A DNA stretch of 64,000 bases. It comes from Bretschneidera sinensis (taxonomy: Eukaryota > Streptophyta > Magnoliopsida > Brassicales > Akaniaceae). Made by a program: the position numbers and the translations under genes. Of the stretch, positions 46,105 through 57,333 are shown piece by piece (positions within the stretch are counted from its first letter, which is position 1; each line of letters starts with the position of its first letter). The notes below the pieces were generated by a model, which saw only the letters and a list, made by a program, of their open reading frames with translations, ran no database searches and was not told the origin of the DNA. The DNA lies in assembly GCA_023935145.1 (NCBI GenBank), contig CM043698.1:81052001-81116000 (forward strand), in the 5' to 3' direction.

Positions 46105-47524
46105 ATGCATCTTAACAGTACTTAATTGTTATCATTTTAGGGTTGATCTAGGTTTTAATTGCACTTTTATACGTTAACAACTCTAAAGTATCATTCTTGG
46201 ATCATTGATCTATTTCGGTGCATTTTCTGGTACTTTAAGCTCAAAAGAGGAGGAAACGTTATCATTGCTTGAAGCACAAAGACTCAAGGCATACTGGAGT
46301 GAAGGAATGCTTCCGAAAGGACAAGATGAAGGGCTTAAAAGAGCAACAGCTGCTGCCCGCACTGGAAAGGAGTTTCACTAAATTGCCAGAATTGCCTGTA
46401 CAGATCAATCATCTTTGAAAATTAAACTGTATTGATACAAGAAGAACCAGGAGATGAACCATATATTCTTAGAAAGGTCCGGAAGTCTATTTTCTGGAGA
46501 GTTTTATGGTTCGTCAAACAGATTATGCTAGAGTAAGTTATGGTAGTTTAAGTAGACAAAGGTCAAGCTGTGCGGGCTGTACGGGATTTCAACGTGATTT
46601 TGGGCTTAAATCTCACATCCTACATTGGTTGGAAAACACAATTCTATATCCAACATCCCAATTTGGATTGTAAACACATTGCACTCATGGTATTTTCCTA
46701 TAAAAGGCCTACTCCACTTCAGCTTTGAAAAATCAATCGGGGATGAATCCAGAGGGCCTTTAGGAGCAATCAAGAGGGTCTTTAGGAGGAACCCGAAGTT
46801 TAGAGTTTGAAGGTCGGGAGAGATGATCGTTGGGAGGCCGGAGGTAACTCGAGGATGCATGAGCCCCATGATCGGCTAGTCTCCAAGTAAGGCGAAGGGA
46901 TGAATCCCTAGGTGTAGTTGTTCTTATTTTTCCTTTATTTGATTCGGTTATAGTTGGAATTATTTTCGTTAAATATTGTTATGTTTTATTCTTTAATTTA
47001 ATTAGTAGATTTATTATAACTCCGGTTGTTGTATGCTTCTTTTCCATATAAGTTCAGTCAGGCTTTTCTTATGTGTACCTGTTTGGGTGTGATTGAGTCC
47101 GGTAGATCTCTTTTATAGATTTGTCCATTGCTGCGGTATCGTCATCTCTTGATAATTTATAAGTTAGGTCATGTGTGCTTGAAAGTAAAGAAGATTTCAT
47201 AACAATTACATTAGGATTTATAAATGCGCTTTAATTGAATATTTTTCGATTGCCTGTTTGGGATGTGAAACTTGCAATCGAGATAAAAACAACTGAATCA
47301 AGTTAAGATTAGAGCAAAAAACCTAAGGAGGATTTCCGAAACCTTGTCATTTTTATTTTAAACTTATTTACACAATTAACCTTTTCTTAAACAACTCAGA
47401 TTCTTTTAATCTTTTATCGTTTGTGTTGAGGTTTACACCTTCTGTTATGCTTAACTTGTTTTCCTGTGGAATCGACACCCCAAAACTATACTACAATAAC
47501 CGCATTATATTTTGGGCGTAATCA
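46105..47524 (+). repeat. C2 LTR 2, first 16 bases missing
   Basis: Collinear with LTR 1 from ATGCATCTTAACAG onward and very similar throughout, with scattered substitutions and short gaps. It begins directly after the six-base leader remnant of LTR 1 and ends GGGCGTAATCA at the primer site. Confidence 0.9.
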
Positions 47525-47529
47525 AATTT

Positions 47530-47547
47530 TGGCGCCGTTGCCGGGGA
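47530..47547 (+). other. Primer-binding site of C2 (tRNA-Asp type)
   Basis: TGGCGCCGTTGCCGGGGA follows LTR 2 after AATTT. It is the primer-site sequence characteristic of Athila-group elements, complementary to the 3' end of an aspartate tRNA. Confidence 0.85.
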
Positions 47548-47879
47548 AACACGCTTTAGTACAAGGAAGCTTGTCAACTTTGAGTGTGATGTTTAAAAAA
47601 AAAAAAAATTCTTGTTTTATTTATTTTATTTCCTCTCTGATTCATTTAGTGCATGCTTAGACAAGAGATTTGCGAGGTAGATTCATTAGAGGACCTGAGC
47701 TAGAATTACCCTCTCCTTCCGAGTCTGATAGTGAAACCTCGCCTAGATCAACTCATAGAGAAAGCCCAAGTGAGAATCTAGAGGATTTTGTTAACATGGC
47801 CGATAACCATAATGAGAATGTTGCTAGGACGCTTTAGAATTACCTCCACCCTACACGCACAGCCATACCATCATGCATC

Positions 47880-49007
47880 ATGTTTCCAGCCAATACTCGC
47901 CAATTAGATCTTAAACCAGGGATGATTCAATTACTCCCTACATTCCATGGCTTGGGTAATGAAGACCCATATATGTATATTAGAAAGTTTGAGGAAGTAG
48001 TTGCGACTTTTCATAGTCAAACCGAAACTCATGACATTATGAAACTTAAGTTCTTTCCTTTCGCTTTGAAGGATAGAGCCAAGAGTTGGCTATACTCACT
48101 TAGACCACAATCTATTGGGTTGTGGACTGAGATGACTCGCGCTTTCTTTAACAAATACTTTCCCTAACATAAAACTAACACTTTGAAAAGACAAATCTTC
48201 ACTTTTGCAAAAAAGGATAGTGAGACTTTATATCAGTCTTGGAAGAGATTTAAGGAGTTATTGAGTATGTGCCCTCACCATGGGCATGAGAGTTGGCGCT
48301 TAGTGAGCTATTTCTATGAGGGACTTACCTATAGAGAGCGCCAATTCGTAGAGATGATGTGTAATGGTGGGTTTTTAGAGAAAAATCCTGATGAGGCCAT
48401 AGAGTACCTCAATGAGCTTGCTGAAAAAGCTCACACTTGGACTGGACCTAGTGCTACTGAGAGCACAGATAGGTCACGACCTATAGGGCACCCAAATGGT
48501 GGTGGAATTTACCATCTTAGGGAAGAGGATAACCTTAGAGCCAAGGTTGAGATGCTCACTAGGGAGATAAATGAGTTAAAGACTAAGAGCTTAAAGCCAA
48601 CACACGTGGTTAATCATGCAAAATCTTTTGAACCATGTTTTGTGTGTGGCGGGGTAAATCATCTCGCCCCAGAGTGTCCCACATTTGCTGAGATGAGAGG
48701 GATGTATAAGGAACAATTTAATGCCTTAGGTATGTACAAGAAGCCTTTTACACCCCTCTCTAATACCTATAAGCCGGGATGGCGCGATAACCCCACCTTC
48801 AGCTGGAAGTCTGAAAACCAACAGCTTGCACAACCCCCTGCACCATATCTTGAACCATATCATGCACCTGTGTCTTCTAGGAGTTCTTTAGAAGACACTT
48901 TACATGCTTTTATCGAGGCACAGGGTAAGACTAATAAAAGGCTTGAATATTTAATTGTGCAAGTTGTTGAAGAACTTAAAGAAATAAGAGCAAAGTGTCC
49001 AAGTTGA
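47880..49007 (+). pseudogene. C2 gag with one in-frame stop
   Basis: One frame is open from 47880 to 48164, broken by TAA at 48165-48167, then open to a stop at 49005-49007. It contains the Gypsy gag core (YIRKFEEVV, AKSWLYSL, WTEMTRAFFNKYFP, then FKELLSMCPHHGHESW) and a zinc knuckle CFVCGGVNHLAPECP near 48637-48680. Gag forms the particle that packages element RNA. It is the least damaged retrotransposon gene in the window, with one nonsense codon. The true start may be a little upstream of 47880, where the frame is not clear. Confidence 0.85.
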
Positions 49008-51071
49008 TGAGCTACTTGAGTGTGACTGAGCGAGGTAAGTTCCCTGCTCAAGCTGAGACCACATCCCATGGTCAACACCTAGCACAAAATAATTTGGAGG
49101 AGGTGAATGCCATTGAGACACTTGGTGGTAAATCAGTACACATCCCAACAACGAAAAAATCAGAGGATGTGGCTGAAAGCCATCAAGCACAAGCATACAT
49201 GATGGACTCGTTCATGGAAAAGGTCTAGCACCTTAATCCATTATAGTCCACCTTCACCCATGGCTTCACCAAAGCATATATCGAGCCAGTATTTGCGGAT
49301 GTTACTGATGACATCCTTGAGGCCCCCCAAAAGCATAGAGGCACCGAATTTGGCAGTGCATTAGCGACTGATGCATTCAACCTATGCTTTTCGAGGAGTG
49401 AATAAGAGCGTCTGGCTGAAGACATAAAACTTAGTGCTCGTTGGAGGCAGCCCACAACGTATCCTTTTATTTTTATTGTTTTTTTCATATTTCTTTTATT
49501 ATTATTATCTTGTTGTTTTCCAAGTTTTTACTTTTGTATTTATTTTTCAGGGACAAATAAATGAAGCAGTTTAAATGGTGGAGCACAATTTTCAGCTTCT
49601 GTACACCTTTGGCTACAAGGGGAGTTTCCTTTACTCTTTCTTTTACATTGAAGTCAATGCAATTTTTCAGTTGGGGGTGGAGGAAACGCATCTCTTTGTT
49701 TCCATATTCTTTATTTCCATACATTTTTTTCTTTTTCCATTGAACTGCTTGGTGTCTTTTTCCCTTTCTTTTTGTTTTAAAGAATGCTTTGTGGTTGCCT
49801 TGGATGTAATTCACATGTCAATGATGTGAGCTTAATTGAGATAGCATATAGCATTTAGAAGTAGTTAAATCTTGCTTTGGTTTGAAATTAATTTAAGTAT
49901 CAATCTTGATCTGGTTTGAGACTCTAGTTTGTGGTAAGATTGTATGATTAGTCTTAAACATTTAGAGAAATTTTATGTGTGATTATTTTGTGAATATTTT
50001 TACAGTCTCAACAAGCTCTAGAACTTACTTGATAATCACTTGAGGCGAATTCCTAGAATGCACACTACTTAGGATATGATATAGACCATTTTTGAACCGT
50101 TTGAGCCTTTCAAACCTACCATTGCTATATTTATCACTAGTCACCTATTTGAGCCTTTTTCTTGAAAAGAAAAATTGGGCCTTGTTTCTTTCGATAAACC
50201 ATTTACTTACCTTTATGAGCTTAAAAATATTTTTATCCTTACCTTTCTTTTAAAAGAACTTAGTTATACACATGTGAGAAGCACTTAAAAGGAGTAAGGG
50301 TGGAAATATGAAAAAAAATATCACTACCGTAACCCAAGTACATTAAAGGAGATAAGTTGGGGGTTGTGGAAAAGAAAAGAAAAAAAAATGAAAAAGAAGG
50401 TGAATGGTTATGTGCCAAAATAAAAAAAAAAATGAATTATGGCAAAGAAAGAAGAAAGAAAGAAAAGAAAAAAATGGTTATTTGTTGAAAGAAATGCTCG
50501 AAAAATGGTTGAAAGAGTTGGGTGTTGAAGTAAGGTTATCCAGTGCTTAAAGAGCTGTGTTCAAAACTACGAGATTAAGTTCTTTTACTTGTGAATTCTT
50601 CCCATTCTTTCTTAGCCTTTACCTTAGCCGAACGCTACAAGCTTATTAAAGACCTATTGATCCAATGTAGTGTGATTTTTCTACAATAGTGGAGAGTGAT
50701 TTGAAAAGTGAGCTTATGGAGCTTGTTTTTGTGATTGATGTCACGCAATTTATTATGTTTTTAGAGGCCAAGACTTGTATTCATGAATGTTATGCATAAA
50801 ATCATCCGGGTGTTCGGATTAATGGTTTGTGGTAAGATGGATGTTAAGAGTCAATAACGATTTTAAGATTGATGTTTGGATTATTTTTAGACTTAGGTGA
50901 AATTTAATGATTCTATGTACTGTATGTTATGTGCAATTTTTGAGACAAAAAGTGAATTACTCTTGGTTCAACATTAGCATTGCTTTACTTTGTTTTTAAC
51001 TCCTACCATAGAATTCATCTCATATTTTTGCTTCAATTGCTAGGGACTAGCAATAAGCTAGTTGGGGGTTA
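49008..51071 (+). other. C2 3' region without pol
   Basis: After gag there is no protease, reverse transcriptase or integrase. The region has an internal polypurine-like motif (CAGTTGGGGGTGGAGGA, 49668-49684) and A-rich stretches (about 50380-50480). It ends with the polypurine tract GCTAGTTGGGGGTTA (51057-51071) directly before LTR 3. Parts are the inverted counterpart of C1 37700-39000. Confidence 0.75.
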
Positions 51072-51892
51072 TGATGAGAGTCATAAAATGCATCTTAACA
51101 GTACTTAATTGTTATCATTTTAGGGTTGATCTAGGTTTTAATTGCATTTTTATACGTTAACAACTCTAATGTATCATTCTTGGATCATTGATCTATTTCG
51201 GTGCATTTTCAGGTACTTTAAGCTCAAAAGAGGAGGAAAAGTTATCATTGCTTGAAGTACAAAGACTCAAAGCATACTAGAGTGAAGGAATGCTTCCGAA
51301 AGGACAAGATGGAGGGCTTAAAAGAGCAACAGCTGTTGCCCGCACTGGAAAGGAGTTTCACTAAATTTCCAGAATTGCTCGTACAGATCAATCATCTTTG
51401 AAAATTAAATTGTATTGATACAAGAAGAACCAGGAGATGAGCTATATATGCTTAGAAAGGTTCAGAAGTCTGTTTTCTGAAGAATTTTATGGTTCATCAA
51501 ACAGATTTTTTTAGAGAAAGTTATGGCAGTTTAAGTAGACAAATGTCAGGCTGTGCGGGATTTCAGCGTGATTTTGGGCTTAAATCTCACATCCCACATT
51601 GGTTGGAAAACACATTTCTATATCCCACATTCCACATCGGATTGGAAACACATTGCGCTCATGGTATTTTCCTATAAAAGGCCTACTCCACTTCAGCTTT
51701 GAAAAATCAATCGGGGATGAATCCAGAGGGCCTCTAGGAGGAACCTAAAGTTTAAAGTTTGAAGGTCGGGAGAGATGATCGTCAGGAGGCCGGAGGTAAC
51801 TCGAGGACGCATGAGCCCCATGACCGGCTAGTCTCTAAGCAAGGCGAAATGATGAATCCCTAGGTGTAGTTGTTCTTATTTTTCCTTTATTT
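51072..51892 (+). repeat. C2 LTR 3, 3' truncated
   Basis: Matches the first ~820 bp of C2 LTR 1, including its TATA motif. It stops in TTTTTCCTTTATTT, where Copia D coding sequence begins. About 600 bp of the LTR is missing. Confidence 0.88.
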
Positions 51893-54213
51893 TTCCATGG
51901 GGTATACATGCAAAGCTAAGGGAGGAAAGATCAAGGTGACTAAGGGATCTTTGGTAGTAATCAAAGCAGCAATAAGAGATGGACTCTATGAGATGATCGG
52001 AGAGATATAAATCAAGGATTAAGCAGCAAGCTTAATGGCTAAGATGGATAGGGCAGCCCTTTGGCACACTCACTTGGGACATTTGAGCGAAAAGGGCCTA
52101 CAAGTCCTTAGCAAGGATGGTCTACTTGGTGATGACAAAGTAGAGAAATTAGATTTCTGCGAGTGTTGTGTTCTTGGGAAGCAACACCGGGTCAGCTTCA
52201 ACACCAGAGTGCATAAGTCTAAGGGCATTCTTGACTACATTCATTCAGACCTATAGGGACCAGCAAGAACACCAACACAGGGAGGTAACTTTTACTTTCT
52301 ATTTTTAATTGATGACTATTCAAGAAAGGTTTGGGTTTATTTGGTTAGAAATAAATCATATGCTTTGAATAAGTTAGTGGTGTGGAAAAAGCTGGTAAAG
52401 ACTCAAACAGGCAGGGTAGTTAAGGTGTTAAGATTCAATAAATGCTTAGAATTATTTAACAAGGAACTTGATCAATTCTGTAGGTTAAATGGGATTCTAA
52501 GACATAGAACGGTTGTGAAAACCCCTAAGCAAAGTGGAGTTGCTGAGAGGATGAGTAAGACCCTTATGGAAAAGGTTAGGTGCATATTAATGGGATCCGG
52601 ATTACCCAAATGTTTTTGGGGGGAAACGGTGTCTACAGCTGCATATTTGGTTGATAGATCACCCTCTAGGGTTGTGGACCTTAGGACTCCCATGGAGATG
52701 TGGAGTGGAAAACCCCCTGAGTTGGACAACCTTAGGATTTTTGGGTGTGCTGCATATGCACAACAAAAGGATGATAGACTTAGCCCAGGATCTAGAAAAT
52801 GTGTGTTTCTAGGATATGGGGAAGGGGCTAAGGGGTATAGGTTGTGGTCCTTAGAATCAAAAGGAATTAAACTCATAATAAGTAAGGATGCTATTTTTAA
52901 TGAATTGTTATTTCCATACTTGGAGAAAACTAACCCTGCAGGGGCTAGTGAGCAAACCAATTCGGTATTTGTGGAGCATAGCATCAAAGAAGATCAGTTT
53001 AGGTAGAGCAAGGAATGCAAGATGGTTCAGACCAGGTAGAGCCCATTGATGAATGCCAAGCTCATGACACTCATAAGAAGGCTGAACTGAAAGAGAATGA
53101 TGCAGCAAGTTAGAAGGACTATTAGCTCACAAGAGACCGGGAAAGAAGGCTGGTCGGACCACCTTCAAGAAATGGGTTTGTGGATGCAGCAGCTCCTTGG
53201 ATAGAAGGAGAGATAAGTGAATAAGAGACTTACATTGATGTCATGGGATGTAAGGATTTGCCAAGATGGAAGCTATCTATAGAAGAAGAAATGGATTCTT
53301 TGAGGGAGAATAGCTCTTGGGAATTGGTGCACATTCTAGGAAAACAGAGAGTTATGGATTATAAGTGCACTTACAAGATCAAAGAAGAGAACCCTCCAGG
53401 GGATGAAGTCCGGAACAAGGCTAGGCTTATAACGAAGGGGTTCACGCGAAGAGAAGGCATAGATTTCACAAAAACCTTCTCATCTGGACACAAGGTGGAG
53501 GAAGTGGTGAGTATCCTCGTCTATGCTAATGAAATGCTGTGGGTTGATAACAGCAGGGAGAGGATGAAAAGGTTGACATCCCAATTCAGTGAGGAGTTGG
53601 AGAGGAAGGATCTTAACCTTGCACAAAAGATCATTGGGATAAGAATCATCCAAGAAAGGAAGAGAAACAAGTTGAAGGTTTCTCACGCAATTGGAGCTCT
53701 CAACAAATTTGTGAGTAATCCTAGAAAGGAGCTTTAGCTTGGGATGAAGTGGATGCTAAGGTACTTGAAGGCTCAATGGTAGCCAGTTGTAACACTCTTA
53801 ACAACCAGGGTAGAATACATAGCGGCTACGGAAGCCATAAAGGAGGCTATGTGGTGCAAAGGGTTATTGGACGAGTGGAAGGTCCTAAAAGAGCAGGTGG
53901 TGGTGTCTATGGATAGCCAAAGTGCGTGGCACTTGTGTTGGAACCCGGGGTTCCATGAGAGGACTAAGCATGTGGATGTTAGGTATTATTTCGTTCGGGA
54001 GAATGTTACGGAAGGATGCATTCATGTGGACAAAGTCACAACGGAAAAAGGTCCTGCAGATTTAAGCACCAAAAGTCTACCTCTAAGTAAGCTCAATCAT
54101 TTCCTTGGACTTCTTAGGATTGGAGTCGGATAAATGGTGACTCAAGATGAGTTTGGATACTGAGTTCTCTGCACAATGGCTTCAGGTTTAAACACTTAGA
54201 CAAAGGTAGAGAT
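51893..54213 (+). pseudogene. Copia D pol, 3' half with internal deletion
   Basis: Starts inside the pre-integrase region (LWHTHLGHLSEKGL; CCVLGKQHRVSF, 52035-52256). It continues through integrase (52341-53006; TPMEMWSGKPPELDN, RKCVFLGYGEGAKGY), the reverse-transcriptase start (53243-53480) and RNase H (53849-54133; ERTKHVDVRYYF). The reverse-transcriptase middle is deleted at about 53483, between DFTKTFS and the EEVVSILVYANEM block, in which the catalytic aspartates are lost. Gag and protease are absent. It is the same family as element B, on the opposite strand. Confidence 0.85.
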
Positions 54214-55191
54214 TGTTGGTATTTGTCTAAGGTTTAAACATGGTTTGAAAGGCTTCATCATCGTACCTTGGCGCCTCAGCACACTAGGTGTGCACCTCAG
54301 CACACAGCATAGAAAAAGGGCTCAGCACTAGTGTGCGCCGTGGCTCAGCCTTCCCAGGCAGCGGAGCCCAGCAAAGAGGCAGCCTAGAGGAGGTGTCTGC
54401 TGTGATTCAACCTCCCCCAAGCCGCAGCGCCCAGAATGGATGGAAGTGGAGGATGTTCAGCCCTGCTTCAAGCCGTAGCTTGCCTTGTTTTGGGCCGCGG
54501 CTTGAAGGCACACATAATCAACTTGGTTTCAGCATTTGAAAGGTGCGTGGATACAAGATTAAAATGCACAGTATCACTTAGGATTGATGAGGGGCTAAGG
54601 TTGATTGGTCTTTAAGATCTAAGGGTGAAGATTGACTCTCAAGATTGGACAAGAAGTTGGGGCACTATATAAAGGGTCACCTAGCTTCAAAGAGAGGTGT
54701 GTCAAAGAGTAACATGTGGTGTCAATGTGATAAAGGTGTGTGAAACACAAGTGTGACATGTGAATGAGAGTTGTGTGAGAGTGCAAAGACACTAAACATA
54801 TGAGAGACTCATTGTAGAGAAGCTGGTTATATAGAAAGAGAGAGTAGAATAGAAAGAGGATTCAAGGGCTTGTAAAGGGAATTTTCTTGGGAAAATTCCA
54901 AGGTTAGTTCTTATCACTTTCTTTTACTTCTTCTTCTTTTGTTCTTCAAGAACCTGTGAGTTCTTAGAGAGATGTTACTGATTATAAAGAATTCCATTGA
55001 TAAGATAGTGCAGAGAGCTCAGAGGAGCTCACGAGGACGTAGGCATATTGCCGAACCTCGTCAACAAATTTCTTATGTTCTTTTCTTTCTTGCTTTGATT
55101 GATTGCTGTCTTTTTTCTTTATACAAGTCATTCTAGACTTGGGTGTTTGGAAGATCACCTCCTAGGCATCATCCAAGGTGGTTTCCCAACA
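54214..55191 (+). repeat. 3' LTR of Copia D
   Basis: 978 bp, TGTTGGTATTTG...TTTCCCAACA, preceded by the purine tract AAGGTAGAGAT and followed by GAATT. GC-rich words lie at about 54270-54510, upstream of a TATA motif (CTATATAAAGGG, about 54664-54676). It is longer than B's LTRs by a T/C-rich segment after the TATA region. Confidence 0.9.
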
Positions 55192-56130
55192 GAATTAAAT
55201 ATGAATTTCAACAAACAAACATAAATAATATTTTATTAATTTTGTGTCCAAACATTCTCTCATTCACTTAAATATAATCTTATACATTTAAGTACTAACA
55301 AACACTTCTCCCTTAGACCTTATACATTCTTAAGCCACAAACTCTTGTTGTGCTTTTTCCTTTTTCTTCAGAATTCAATAATCTTTCTTGAATTGTCCTG
55401 GTTTTCCACAATGGAAGCAAGCACCCTTTGCCTTCTTGTTATTCTTGTCATAATTGTTTGAAGGATTCTTTTTCTTATGAGAATCTTGAGAGATTTCTTT
55501 CAAAGTCTCTTCTTCCTCTACTAAATTTTGGAGAGGGCTTTTTCCTTTCATTCTTTTTGTAAATCCTCCTAAATTCAGAGATGATTTCCTAACTCCTCAA
55601 GAGTCAGGTCTTCCTTTTGGTGCTTCAGACGACTCCTGAATTTTTTCCAAAGTGGATACAATTTGTCTCTAATAGTTGTGACCGTTATGGTCTCATCCAT
55701 TTTCAGTTTATGTTGAGAGAATGATCTACTATAGTTTTTATTTCACTAAACTGATCCATAATAGAACGAGTATCAACCATTTTGTAAGCATTAAATTTTG
55801 TAATAATAAATCGCTTCCTTGTAGCATTTTCCTTCATGTACCTTGCTTGCAAAGAATCCCACAACTCCTTTGCAGTCTTTACATTATGGTAAGCATCAAA
55901 CAATGTATTGGACATCACATTAAGAACATGACCCTTGCAAATATCGTCATCTTGATCCCATTTCTACCTAACACAAGTTTAGGCAATCATCTCATTTTCT
56001 ACAGGTTCTGACCTTAGAGTAGTGATAATATAATATACTCACAGCAACGTCAGAAGGAAGAACAATTTCTTTTATTAGCGATAAAAATCTCCTCCATCGA
56101 AAGCTTAAGTTTGTTGAAGTCCAACGCCAT
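55192..56130 (-). pseudogene. Element A gag (Copia type)
   Basis: The start codon is at 56128-56130 (MALDFNKLKLSMEEIF), with an early stop about 23 codons in. 55703-55918 is open with the plant Copia gag segment (DAYHNVKTAKELWDSLQARY). A decayed zinc knuckle (CFHCGKPGQFKKDY; the histidine and last cysteine are replaced) lies near 55375-55425. Beyond it, toward the composite, the sequence is AT-rich and non-coding. The frame is broken several times. Confidence 0.78.
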
Positions 56131-56194
56131 ATCTCTCAAGGCCTCAAAGAGGTAGTCATTTTGATAAACAAAGTGAATAATTAAACCTTAAGAT

Positions 56195-56915
56195 TGTTGG
56201 GAAAATTTTTTAGGGTTGTTTATCAAAAGGATTAAGGGAGAATAAGATAAATCGCTTCAAGGCACAACTAGGTCGCTTTCCTTAAGGTTTAATTCGCCCT
56301 TCACTGGTGCAAGAAGATTTCTGCCGAATTTTCTCCAAGATACAATGAAGATTTGTTATTATTCTGCACTTTGCACTCGTGAAGAATAACCCACAATAGT
56401 TTCTATGAGTTTATGGATGAAAATCACTTATGTTTGGAAATTTTTGGATTTCTAAACATAAGAAGATCAGTTTTTTAGAGAATGAGAAGAAGAATAAGAA
56501 AAGAATTATGAAATATGTATTATGTTTTTAATCTATTAATTATGATAGCTATACACACTTTTATAGTGTTTAATTAGTGTGTCTTTTCATTAGAGACAAC
56601 TTGTTTCAGTAGGTAAACAAAATACTAATTGTTTTTTTTCTTTCTCAAATGACATTTCTATTCACATTCAACGTTATGAAAAATTCCAGTCGATTGGGTC
56701 TTTCATTCAGTCGACCAAAAAAGTTTCAAAGAGTTTCAAGAAATTTTAGCCTTCCATCCAGTCTACTAAATGACCATCCAGCGGACTAAATGACCATTCA
56801 GTCGACTGAATCATTCAAAACTTGAATTTCATTTTCTTTTCTTCTTCCATTTGTTTTCCTAAAACATCCCAAACTTAAAATCTAAGCTTATTTTGAAAAG
56901 AAAAAAAAATCAACA
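56195..56915 (-). repeat. 5' LTR of element A (intact, no insertion)
   Basis: 721 bp, TGTTGGGAAAATT...AAATCAACA. It matches both halves of the split left LTR and lacks element B. In sense, CAGTCGACTG-type palindromes (about 56690-56815) precede a TATA motif (CTATAAAAGTG, about 56558-56569). The bases next to its inner end do not match the initiator Met primer site. Confidence 0.85.
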
Positions 56916-56920
56916 TTGTG

Positions 56921-57333
56921 TTACTAATAAAGTTCCACCATATTATTAATGAAATTTCAGAGAATTATCAATGGAGTTCTTAAACATAAAAAATGTACAT
57001 ACATGTTGTATGTTTGTGCTATTTCTCTAAGATAGGCATGCTAAAGGGAAACTACAATCATAATAATTAATTAATTTCATCAGGTCATGAAAAAAAAGGT
57101 GAAGAAATTCGCATGTGTGTAGAGTCTGGTGGAATATGCTTCAAATTTTTATTCACTTGTAATGTAGTAATGATTCATCCCTTATTGAATTCTAATGATT
57201 CCATGTCTTTAATGGAAAATAAAAACCTTTTCTTTGAGTCGATAAAGAAAACCGTTACAAATATATAAATCAATCATTATTTGAGATTTTATGTTACTAG
57301 TGGTTTTATAACCTTAATTGAATGCTTGGCAGG
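56921..57333. other. Spacer between elements A and E
   Basis: About 0.4 kb of AT-rich DNA outside both elements; no gene or repeat recognised. Confidence 0.55.

Larger units (their letters stand above)
44655..51892 (+). mobile_element. Gag-only Athila-like element C2 with three LTRs
   Basis: Order: LTR 44655-46098, six bases of leader, LTR 46105-47524 (missing its first 16 bases), primer site, gag (47880-49007), non-coding 3' region, polypurine tract, LTR 51072-51892 (truncated). It sits in the C1 protease on the opposite strand. There is no pol, so movement would have depended on enzymes from a relative. The right target duplication cannot be checked because the third LTR is cut off. Confidence 0.82.
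35046..55191. mobile_element. 20 kb composite insertion in element A (D, C1, C2)
   Basis: The identical 5-bp sequence GAATT borders both sides (35041-35045 and 55192-55196), and element A sequence resumes beyond each. The left end is a D-family Copia LTR on the minus strand; the right end is a D-family LTR on the plus strand. The two outer ends are therefore both LTR 3' ends, which a normal insertion cannot give. Inside are a D LTR fragment, Athila-like element C1 (minus), Athila-like element C2 (plus) and the 3' half of a D pol (plus). Confidence 0.7.
27044..56915 (-). mobile_element. Outer Ty1/Copia-type element A carrying all inner insertions
   Basis: Same-orientation LTRs lie at 27044-27320 plus 33449-33875 (split by element B) and at 56195-56915. 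The 5-bp sequence TTGTG flanks the whole at 27039-27043 and 56916-56920. A polypurine tract lies next to the left LTR and gag next to the right LTR, so the element reads on the minus strand. Its own sequence totals only about 3.6 kb; the remainder is elements B and the D/C1/C2 composite. The two LTRs differ at many positions, so A is old. Confidence 0.82.

Noticed and set aside
36349..51892. C1 and C2 as the two halves of one inverted Athila element
   Set aside because: Their LTR middles differ (GCCGCGGC words only in C1), and C2 has its own primer site, gag and polypurine tract. They are separate elements of related subfamilies.
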